From contig NC_072893.1 of NCBI RefSeq assembly GCF_027943255.1, positions 9,486,001 to 9,550,000 of the forward strand: a DNA stretch of 64,000 nt, given 5' to 3'. The notes under the pieces were generated by a model. It saw only the letters and a program-made list of their open reading frames with translations. It was not told the origin of the DNA and did not search any database. The position numbers and the translations under genes are program-made. The first letter of the stretch is position 1, and each line of letters starts with the position of its first letter. Shown piece after piece: positions 53,736 through 62,762 of this stretch. This DNA comes from Anastrepha obliqua (taxonomy: Eukaryota > Arthropoda > Insecta > Diptera > Tephritidae).

Positions 53736-55080
53736 GTTATTCAAAAACAGAATTCATTATTAATTTTGTGCCATTTAAAATTTTTTTCAATACAATTCTT
53801 TTATTTAGTAAAAATAAAATTTTTTGAATAAAATATTTTTTTGTTAAATTTTTTTAAGATACATTTCTTTAATAATTTGTTTTAATATGTTTTTACTGAA
53901 TTTAATGAAATAAATACACCTTATTGTATTTAATAAAATGTTCTTCAAAAACAAGTGATGTCTAGTTTTGCGCCATTTAAAATGTTTTTGATAAAATTTT
54001 TTTAATGTACTAAAAAATTTTTTTAATAAATTAAATTTCTTTAATATAATTTTTTTTAAATAAATATATTTATTTAATTATTTAATAAAATAAATATTAT
54101 ATTCAATAATTTTTTTTATTCGCAATAGCTGATTTTTTTGCAATACAATTTTTTTATTTGCTAAAAAATTTTTTTTGTATAAATTTCTTTAATAATTTTT
54201 TTTACTATATTTTTTTAAATTATTTTTTAATAAAATAAATATATTTCTTTTAGAAAAGAAAACAAATTTTTTTTTTAAATGTCTATTGTGTTAAGTAAAA
54301 AAGTTATTCAAAAACAGAATTAAAAATTAGCCATTTAAAATTTTTTTTAAAACACTTTTTTTATTTAGTAAAAATAAAATTTTTTAAATAAAATATTTTT
54401 TATAATATTTTTTTTAATACATTTTTTTAATAATTTTTTTTTTTAATTTACAATAACTAACTTTTTTTTAATACACTCTTGTATTTAGTACCAAAAAATT
54501 TTTTTTAAATAAATTTAGATTTAAATAAGATTTTTTTTATATATTTTTATTTAATTTGTTTTAATAAAATAAATATTCTTTCTTAGAAAAAAATAATATT
54601 GTTAAAAAAAATGCTTATTGTATTTAGTAAAACAAGTTCTTCAAAAAAATTTTGCTTAATTTTGCGCCGTTTAAATTTTTTAATTTAATTTTTTGATGTA
54701 GTGCAAAATTTTTTTTAATAAATAAAACTTCTTTAATATAATGTTTTTTATTAAAATATTAAGTTTTTATTTTATTATTATTTAATAAAATAAATATTGT
54801 ATATAATATTTTTTTTATTTACAATAACTAATTTGTTTTATTAAATAAATTTCTTTAACAATTTTTTTATATATTTTTTAATAAAATAAATATTTTTTTA
54901 GAAAAATAAATACTTTTTTTAGAACATTTTTTTATTGTATTTAATAAAAAAGGTGTTTAAAAACAAGTGATGCTTAGTTTTGCGCCATGTAAAATTTTTT
55001 TGATACCATGTTTTTGTATAGTAAAAAGTTTTTTTTACGAATTAAATTTCTTAATATAATTTTCTTTATTAAATTACATA
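53736..55080. repeat. AT-rich anchored repeat array, five anchors
   Basis: A conserved anchor (GTTCTTCAAAAACAAGTGAT … TTTTGCGCCATTTAAAAT) recurs at about 53736, 53940, 54303, 54635 and 54952, in the same orientation, separated by 200-360 bp of very AT-rich sequence. Preceding TATTGTATTTAGTAAAA phrases are also shared. The units are diverged in sequence and length. Confidence 0.75.
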
Positions 55081-55234
55081 TTTTTTGTATCGGAAAATCA
55101 TATTCCTAATACCCTCTACCGAAGGCTAATACACACTTTCAAGTTCGGTAATAAAGACCAAAATGTACTTTGCTGCCCTATTTCTAAGATGAAAGGATGA
55201 TTCATACATTTTGTGAAAGAAATGTGTCTTGGCT

Positions 55235-55830
55235 GAACAAAGGCCGCTTATTCCTATGCAATATATTGCGACATCTCAATCTCCTCTAAACTTAGTCGGT
55301 GTTCCTCAGTAGTTACGCTCATCACAACCAGACGTATTGCAGAATACCCTGCTTAAGTTCAAGACAAATCGCCATGGAATATCCATTATGCGGGCGATAT
55401 AGTCTTAATTAATGAGAACCTCGCTTGCTTGGAGGGAAATGATGACAAGCAACGGAATGCACATAAATGTGAAGAAAACCTACTCCTACCATTTGCTAAA
55501 GACGAAACAGAGCAACGAAAGGCTTCCCGTATTAGTGGGCAGCCAATAACAGCAACTATAAGTTTCAAGTTCGATTCAAAGCGAAAATGGAAACATAGAT
55601 GAAGTTGAGACACAAAGGGGCATCTGACGGGCATCTTATGTGACCGGGAAATGCCATTACGATTAAGGGAACGGTGTACAAAACCTGCGTGAGCCCAGTA
55701 ATGCTGTACGGGAACGGAAGTTAAGCACAACCAAAACATGCGCGTGACGGAAATGAGAATGCCTCACTTGGCAACAGGAATAACGCGCGTGGACAAGGTC
55801 AAAGCACGAGAAGATGTGAAAATTGCAAAA
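55235..55830 (+). pseudogene. RTE-clade LINE RT fragment
   Basis: Plus-strand RTE-type remnant with frames broken many times: a palm remnant around 55370 (PWNIHYAGDI, where YADD is expected, so the catalytic Asp pair is altered), LINENLACLEGN, then the thumb and tail: ISFKFDSKRKWKHR, KGTVYKTCVSPVMLYGNGS, MRVTEMRMPHLATGITRVDK and VKAREDVKIAKLA. It is homologous to the longer copy at 58660-60345. The tail is cut at about 55830, where mariner C-terminal sequence takes over in frame. It has no activity. Confidence 0.7.
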
Positions 55831-56018
55831 CTCGCTAAAAATGAGCCCTATTTTGAGACAAAAGATAAATTGGCTTTCAAAAGTGATATTGAAATGTTAG
55901 AGCGGCACTGGAATGATTGCGTTGCTCTTGATGGAAATTACGGTGATGAATAAAGTTAAACTTGAACAAGAAAAAACGTGGTTTCTTTGTTCGGTCCGCG
56001 ACTTTTCAGCCCATGTGT
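55831..56018 (+). mobile_element. mariner 3' end fragment
   Basis: Encodes the C-terminal end of a mariner transposase (NEPYFETKDKLAFKSDIEML, then ERHWNDCVALDGNYGDE and a stop at 55951). The 3' terminal repeat ACTTTTCAGCCCATGTGT follows, next to TA at 56019-56020. The rest of the element is missing. The same terminal sequence occurs at 60891-60908, so both belong to one family. The preceding RTE reading frame runs into it, which makes an artificial fused frame (55738-55953). Confidence 0.75.
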
Positions 56019-56020
56019 TA

Positions 56021-57781
56021 CATACATATTTTTTTAACTTAATGCAAAGGCTTCTAAGATCGGAATTCAGTGCAGAGTGCAGCATTTATATGGACGCACT
56101 ATGGTTCCAACATAGGTTGGCTTAGAATTTTGGTTAGTTTGCTGTAATTTTTAATAGAAAAAAATACGGAGTTATCGATTTTTTGGAAAATTTTTCAAAA
56201 TTCTTAACAAATTCATAAATAGTTCTTACATCGAAAGTCTCATTGAAAAATGTTGCATTCAAATTGAATATTAAATATATGTTTTTTTTCGTTTTTCCTT
56301 GTTCACTACACTCGGGAGCATAGGGCCTCGACAAGACTCAGTCTTGCGTTGGTTTCGTTAATCTATTTGCTTTCTGACAGGTTAGCTGATTAGCCTGCCG
56401 CTACCAGTCCTAAGTGGTGGGAATGCCCACCTGCCGTTGCTTAGGAACAACGCCTCCTTATTGATGGAAGCGCCATCTTTGTTTCACATTTTTCTGGTAG
56501 AAAGATCGCACAGATGGGTGAGGGCTTCGCTAAATTTTGGTGTCTGCGGTATTACCGCGATTGCCCGTTTCCATTTGGTGGCGCCACTGATGCAATGAGC
56601 AACTGTGTCTTTTTCTTTATTTATTTTTTTTTTTTGGTTGTTTTAGCAGCCACAATGCAAGTAACGCGCTGACTTTTTGTGCGGGAGTAATGATTGGAAG
56701 GATAAGGTTGTTGGGGTTGAGGAGTTAATGTTTTTTTTTTTGTTTTATAGAAACTAGAAGAGTATGTCCTCTTGGGATGGCAGGCTAGAGCACTTACGTT
56801 AGACTACCGAGGCCGAATATTAAATATAATTATATTTAATTTCATAAAAAATACTAATCACATTCAAAGACAGGGCTAATTACGTGAATTAACTCATTTT
56901 TCAGTACTCAAAAAATGTAGTTGTGCCTCGAAAATTATTCAGCTTTTTTAATATATGACTTCATGTTCGGATGCAGCAGCAAATTTCTCTTAAGCAATGC
57001 TAGTAAAATACCACAGATAAAAGTCATTGCAAGCTGGTGTTATTTGATAGAGAAATTTACGCCTCTGCATAGCGAAAGCCAATTATTATACAAAAACAAT
57101 TCGAGATACTTCAACAAAGCCTTCCTCAGATTAGTTATGAATGCAAAGGTTTGTCAAAAATTGTCAACAACATCGGGAGCGTCTGTCAGGTGCCTCTTAT
57201 TGGACGTTGAGTGAAAATGAAATTTGTCAAAGCGCCAAATATGGGTAAAATACTATTTTTTTATTTGTTTTTTGACACACTTTTGGCTGGATTGCGTAAA
57301 TAATGCTTTATTAAATGTTTATGGATCGTAGGTGTTGATTGAACTTTCGCTTTTGCGCACACACGCAAACTTATGCATACTTTTGAATATTCATAGATGA
57401 AAATATTTGAAGTGGTAAGAAAAACCGCAGGCAGGAAACCATTTTACAGCCAAATAAATCAATTCCGGTGAAAAATAAAATAAAGGCATCACTTTTATGT
57501 GCGTTCCAAGAAGAATTTGCACTATCAAAGTTCGCAAAATTCAAGCTCGAATGTAAATATCATCACCGATAAATGAATATTCCGACTTAAATTGAAGTGA
57601 TATTCAATAGCCACAGCCAGCCGTTTGCCTGCTTTGTTTGCATATTTGCTGGCTTCACCTTCCTGTTCCAATAACCCAGATCGCAAAGCAAAAGAACAAA
57701 CACACACACACACACACATACATATATATATTTGCAAAGTTGCATCTATGTATGCACTTTTGCGTGTAAGCTATAGTTGAT
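56021..57781. other. No gene seen; GC-richer patch 56325-56600
   Basis: A patch at about 56325-56600 is markedly GC-richer than its surroundings, with phrases such as CCTGCCGCTACCAGTCC and a small stem (GTGGGAATGCCCAC). It has no open frame and may be part of an unrecognised element. A frame at 56921-57214 has no similarity. (CA)n at about 57700-57718. Confidence 0.4.
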
Positions 57782-57830
57782 GGGGGGGGAGGGGGGGGGG
57801 GGGGGGGGGGGGGGAAGGGGGGGGGGGGGG
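57782..57830 (+). repeat. G-tract, ~49 nt
   Basis: Nearly pure G with two small A interruptions (57790 and 57815-57816). It could form G-quadruplexes and is prone to sequencing error. It is exceptional in such AT-rich DNA. Confidence 0.95.
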
Positions 57831-58659
57831 TTACAGCAACAATTTCTATTCGTGCCACCTCCCCTGGCCGCCTGTCGGTCATATATTGCCAATATCCGCG
57901 CTTGACTTTCATTCATCCGCCATCCCCACCCTGTTGCCACCCAACAATTTCTGTTGCATTGCAATTGCCACCATCGATGACCGACTGCTGTTGGCACGGG
58001 GCATGTTGCATGTTGCACGTGCCAACAATGTCTGCAGCATGGGGACTGGCCAAGCAAAGTTGTTGTAGGTAGCGCAACCGCAGTGCAAGGCGAAACTTTC
58101 TACTGCAAATTATACAAACAACAACCGCAAACAGCAACAAAATTCAAACAAAATTGTTATCTTCATCGTTGTTTGATTTGTTGCTTTTCATTGGCGCCCC
58201 TATTGTTTAGTGCAACTGTTGTTGCGTTTATTTATTTATTTACTTTTGTTGCTGTTGTTGTTGTTGCAGTTATTGTACAAAGTCAAATTGCATGGCAAAT
58301 TGTTCGCATGCAAAATAATTAAAACTTTTTCTACGGTTTACGCTTGACTGAGCGTTGTTAGTGGCACAGTGGATGCCAAAAGTAGCGAAACAAAAATATT
58401 AAAAATTAATTGAAATGCATCGGCAGTAAACTTAGCTTAGACACTATTTTCCAAGCATAAAATTCATTTGGATATATGAAAACTGCTTCACTCTTTCTCA
58501 AAAATTTTGCTCTGTGAGTTCCAACTCAGCCTATGAGATCCAGCTCCCACGCATAAATCAATAGCGAGTTAGGCACTTTTTGTTCTAGAAGTTATTATCA
58601 CTAAGCGCTGGGGGAAACCGTACATGGAACTTCAAACTGGTTTCTTCAAAAAGGCTTTT
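57831..58659. other. No gene seen
   Basis: A moderately GC-rich stretch (57840-58080) with CATGTTGCATGTTGCACGTG near 58000 and GTT/TTG repeats at about 58245-58268. It could be host regulatory DNA. No gene was recognised. Confidence 0.35.
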
Positions 58660-59579
58660 CCTTAAGATGGAAGCTTCAGTTCCGTGGAGAATCAAAGAAA
58701 GATCATTTTTTCGGTCAGAATCTGTTATTGTCACAATTAGGGTTGTAAAAGATCGGATTGAAAGCATGGCAGAAATAACACCAAACCAACGCGGATTCGT
58801 AGCCGGAAAGTCAACTACACATGCGATACAGGCAATTAGAGTACGAACGGGGAACTACCGCAGTAGGAGGAATAATCTGCATAAGGTTTTTCCAGGTCTA
58901 GAAAATGCACTCGATAGGATACCCAGGCAATTAGTATGGCTGTCCTTAAGAGCCAAAGGAATACCAGAACATTACATCAAACTGATTCAAGGCATGTACG
59001 ACACAGCCACCACGCAAGTATTTACACTTGGCGGACTAACGTAAAAGCTTCCGGTAAAGGTCGGTGTGTACTAAGATTCAGCAGTCAGCCGTTTGATTTT
59101 TAACGTTGTTATGGATCATCTGACAGCTAAATTTCAAGACATGCCACCATGGAATATACTTTATGCGTGCGACATGTCTTAACTAATGAGGACCTCGCTT
59201 GCCTGGAGAGCAAACTGAACACTTCAACGGAATGCGCATAAGTGTGAAGACAACCGAAAACCTGCAACTGCCGTCTTGTGAAAAGGAAAGTGACCAATGA
59301 GAGGCCCCTAGTTTAAGTAACAACAAGTTTCAAGTTCATAGGAGCCTGAATGAAAATGGAAACATAGACGAAGATGTGACACACAGAGTTATTGCCGGAC
59401 GGGCGTCTTATGTGACCGGGAAATGCCATTCACGATTAAGGGAAAGGTGTAGAAAACCTGCGTCAGACGAGTAATGCTGTATGGGTCGAAATGTTGGGCA
59501 ACGCAAGCTAAGCGCAATGAAAAGATGCACGTGGAGAAAATTATAATTCTCAGTAGGCAACAGGAATACCGCGCATGTA

Positions 59580-60125
59580 CCCTACAATCTTCGATTCTTC
59601 GATTGCCAAGGCGTAAGGCACGATGAGTACCTTCCATCGAGCCAGACAGTGTATGAAGAATATTATTTATCCGTTTTGAAGCATTTGAGAGATGCTGTTC
59701 GTCGCACATCGTCACGACCGGAAATGTGGATAAACAATTATTGGATTTTGCATGATGATAACGGTCCATCGCATCGAGCCCAAATTGTGCTGGATTATTT
59801 GACCAAACACCATGTAAATACCATCGTGCAAGCACCGTATTCACCTGATATGGCCCCATGCGACTTCTTTTTGTTTCCCAAGTTGAAGTTACCACTTCGT
59901 GGAAGGAGATTTCAGTCGATAGAGGAGATCAAAGAGAATGCGAGTAAGGAGCTGAAGGCCATCCCTTCGTCGGCCTACCAGCGCTGCAAGGAGGACTGGG
60001 TTAAACGTTGGCACATGTGTGTTGCTTCAGACGGGTCATATTTTGAAAGAGATACAATAAATTTGCCTGAAATTTAACTCAACTTTGTTTTATTTAAACA
60101 TTTCCGGTACTTTATGATCATAGGG
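59580..60125 (+). mobile_element. Short mariner (DD34D) element with both ends
   Basis: Flanked by TA (59578-59579 and 60126-60127). The short inverted ends CCCTACAATC and CCCTATGATC face each other. It is 546 bp long, less than half a full mariner: the 5' half is deleted. Excising it and one TA rejoins the RTE sequence, so this is a clean insertion. A different mariner relative inserted in nearly the same place of the other RTE copy. Confidence 0.8.
59649..60077 (+). pseudogene. mariner transposase, C-terminal half
   Basis: Open for 142 codons but lacking the HTH domains and first catalytic Asp. It begins within EYLPSSQTVYEEYYLSVLKH, then WILHDDNGPSHRAQIVLDYL (second Asp), then APYSPDMAPCDFFLFPKLKL (third Asp; 34 residues between, so DD34D), RFQSIEEIKENASKELKAIP, and ends KRWHMCVASDGSYFERDTIN to a stop at 60077. 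The sequence is undamaged over its length, so the 5' deletion probably occurred before or shortly after insertion. It resembles the branch often annotated by homology to SETMAR/Mos1-type transposases. No active enzyme is possible. Confidence 0.88.
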
Positions 60126-60345
60126 TATAAAGTGAAAACCATGAATCTATGAGAAGATATGAAAATTGCACCAATTTCGGATAAACTGAGGAAAGGCATA
60201 CTAAGATGTTACGGACACGTAATAAGTAGAGACGAAGGCCACATCGTCGTCAAACTTGACATGGACATAACTGAGCCAACAAGAACTAGAGGAAGACCAC
60301 TATCGACCTGGCTAAATACGATACAAAGGAACATAAGAGAGTAAC

Positions 60346-60659
60346 ACCTTGATGATATGATGACACCGGATTCTTGATTTCATCGAAATTAAGAAGAAAC
60401 TGTTATTAATATAGATGGGTTGATAGTGTGACATGTAACGCTACAAAAAGAATTTGGTTAGAAAGGAACGTGAGGCGCTCAATGATGCTACTGAATCGAT
60501 CAAGAAAAAACGTCGCTATGTTCCCCTCCCTTTAAGCTTTACCAAAATTATATTTAGTTACATATTTCTTTATACAGGTATATTTATTTTTACATTTTTT
60601 TAGACTCAAGAAAAGGGTTTCAGATTAACGCCCAATACATACATAGTGTCGATAGTGGG
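60346..60659. other. No gene seen
   Basis: This includes a probable RTE 3' UTR immediately after 60345, then T-rich DNA. No other feature. Confidence 0.35.
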
Positions 60660-60908
60660 TGTTATTTTATGATGGTTTTGTGGTGATCGATACTATCACG
60701 CCAAATTTCTTTATTTTTTTCATCACTATTGACAACAATTTTAAATGCATGCATCTCAAGCCAAATGATGACCTGCATCACTATTAGCGTCGAACTAAAT
60801 TTTATAAAATTTTAACAGCTGTGGTGTTAAAGTTAGTACAAACTGCAAAAGAGGCCTGCAAACTAGAGCCATCTGTGTATGAGGGCCTGGACTTTTCAGC
60901 CCATGTGT
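60660..60908 (-). mobile_element. mariner terminal fragment (5' end, reverse orientation)
   Basis: At 60891-60908 the + strand reads ACTTTTCAGCCCATGTGT beside TA (60909-60910), identical to the terminal repeat at 56001-56018. Inward of it on the minus strand is non-coding sequence expected of the 5' UTR of such an element. The inner boundary is uncertain, and no transposase is present. Confidence 0.5.
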
Positions 60909-60910
60909 TA

Positions 60911-61329
60911 GTACGCCGTAGACGAAGGGATGATGCGTGGCTACCATTCGATATTGCCCGCTCATACCAAAAATTAAAAAACAAAAATTAAAAAAAAAAT
61001 AAAAATTAAAAAAAAATGTCCACCATTCGCTATATGGAGAAAATTGGCAACAACGTCAGAAAAAAAGGTTAAAAATCAAGGAAAGTTTTGAGCTTTTTCA
61101 AATTTTCACTTTTTTAGGCTAAAATTCAATGGACTATAATAAAACTGTGTAGTAAAATTTTTTTTTAATTTGATTATAGATTTTGATAAAAAATTTGTTA
61201 AAAAAATTTGATCAATAATTTAAACATTATTTCTATAAACTTTCAAATTTTCTCTATAAATTATAAAACATTATACAATTTTGACTATAAATTTTGAAAT
61301 TTGGTTAAATTTTTTTCGCTACTTGCCAA
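60911..61329. other. No gene seen; A/T-rich
   Basis: AAATT-rich low-complexity sequence (60970-61015) and AT-rich DNA. Nothing further was seen. Confidence 0.4.
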
Positions 61330-62030
61330 CGCTTGATGAAACGAGGAGGCCTAATATATCTTGGAAACAGTAATATGGGCCCTCCACGCTCTTATATATC
61401 ATGCTCTTGGAGGATGGTGAGGGTCGCCTTCATCCCTAAGGTTGCGAAAAATGACTAGGTACACCAGCCCCAAAGGCTATAGACCCATCAGCATCACCTT
61501 TTTCATGCTGAAAAATCTCGAAGGGCTAGTGGAGTTGCATATGCATCAGAAGTCGCGGAAGGTTCACCCACCCGTTCCATTTCAGCACCATTTCCTATCA
61601 AAGCGTGTCGACACTGCAAAATCTTGTTTCTAGAGTAGAACAGGTCAGCGACTGGAGGGACTACGCTATGAGATCTTTTTGGATATAGAGGGGGCTTTTG
61701 ATAATGCCAGTATGTACTGCTCTGCCAGTAGACATGCCGTAGACCGGGCGCTAGTGAATTTGGAGGAAGCCAAAGCACTGGGGCGTTTTGGGAAAACGTG
61801 GGTTCTTTCTCCTAGTAAGATCCTATGGATCTAAACGACTATGATAAGACCTATTATCATCTGTGCATCAGTGGTCTGTCCACCTTGGCTCCTTGGCTCC
61901 ACAAGATCTACTCAGATTTAATTGTAGGTCGGGTGGATTTAAAGAAAATAAAAAAGGGGAGCCCGAGTGCAGTACGATGGACTTAATTGTGTCTGAGTGA
62001 TCTACCTGCTACTTGTCCCGACAAAAAAAA
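61330..62030 (+). pseudogene. LOA-like LINE RT fragment
   Basis: Plus-strand RT beginning: VRVAFIPKVAKND, then YTSPKGYRPISITFFMLKNL (61460-61520), the characteristic PKGYRPIS palm entry. Next come SVSTLQNLVSRVEQV and, after a frame change, FWIDIEGAF-like sequence (about 61676-61700; DIEGAFDN-type motif near the first catalytic Asp). Beyond this the sequence decays (YDKTYYHLCISGLS) and stops near 62000, before YADD. It is followed, after a short A-run, by copy 2 of the unclassified repeat. At least three frameshifts. Confidence 0.7.
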
Positions 62031-62053
62031 AACAAGTGTATGTACACATAATA

Positions 62054-62762
62054 GAAGTGAAACTTTTAAGGCAGACAAAGAAAGAGGGGGAGACCCGAGA
62101 GAGAATGAGAGATAGAGAGAGAGAGAAAGAAAGAATGTATATCTAAATAATTTCACAACATTTGCAGAGAATACAAATAGACAAAATTTACAAAAAAAGG
62201 AAAGGGCCTACCGGTATAAGTAAATGTCGGACACAAACCGTGGCAACAACGCGCACTACTCCGAGCGTTTATCACCCGCCCAAACGTAACGATTCTAGGA
62301 CGGCAGCAAGCAACGGCACCAATTACCACAAGGCAATACTAATAAATCCGACGCCGGAATAGATAGCTTTTTATAGTACGCACAAGCACTAGCTAGGAAA
62401 CGGAAATAAGCGCCAAAATGTAGTCACCAAAAAAAAACGCCAATAAAATTGGGGCCAAAAAACGCCCCAAACAGTAGGTACCAAGTAAATATAACACCAA
62501 AAAGTAGGCACCAAAAATATATTTCCTACAAGTTTGTACCAACAAACAAGCGCCAAAAAGTAGGCAGTGCTATTTCTCACTAGAAATTAGCAACCACAAG
62601 GAAAAATTCAGGAAAAATAGCCTAAAATGTATCTAAGATATATCTAAGGTATAGCTCTCTCTCTCCTTTTCCTCTACGTTACATCTGCCCAAACCGTTGC
62701 ATGGCCTTGAAATTTTACTTTCCTTTTTCGCTCGTCCATCGACGCCTAAGAAGTTTCACTTC
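62054..62762 (+). repeat. Unclassified 0.7-kb repeat, copy 2
   Basis: The 709-bp counterpart of 42890-43577, same orientation, with the same landmarks in the same order. Left end GAAGTGAAACTTTTAAGGC and right end (reverse complement) GAAGTGAAACTTCTTAGGC form inverted terminal repeats of about 19 bp with few mismatches. The iteron-like array (62410-62570) has about five CGCCAAAAAGTAGGCACCAA-type units, one more than copy 1. Copy 2 carries stops and shifts in the frame that is open in copy 1. Similarity to copy 1 also extends about 12 bp beyond the left end. Confidence 0.8.

Larger units (their letters stand above)
58660..60345 (+). pseudogene. RTE-clade LINE RT and tail, interrupted by a mariner
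   Basis: RT motifs in order: NQRGFVAGKSTTHAIQAIRV (58785), HKVFPGLENALDRIPRQLVW (usual D-L-E-K-A-Y-D pattern altered), PEHYIKLIQGMYDTATTQVF, FTLGGLT, then, broken by stops, VVMDHLTAKF and NILYACDMS (catalytic YADD altered). The thumb region follows (CDREMPFTIKGKV, RRVMLYGSKCWA). It is interrupted by the 546-bp mariner at 59580-60125. The tail resumes as EDMKIAPISDKLRKG, LRCYGHVISRDEGHIV and TRTRGRPLSTWLNTIQRNIR to a stop at about 60345. It is the better of two RTE copies; the second is at 55235-55830. Confidence 0.85.

Noticed and set aside
55738..55953. Fused 71-codon frame linking RTE tail to mariner tail as a novel gene
   Set aside because: Both halves are recognisable ends of separate dead elements. 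The junction frame is fortuitous, and the surrounding RTE is full of stops.
57655..58057. Poly-proline frames on the minus strand
   Set aside because: They arise from the G tract, with no start context or conserved neighbour.
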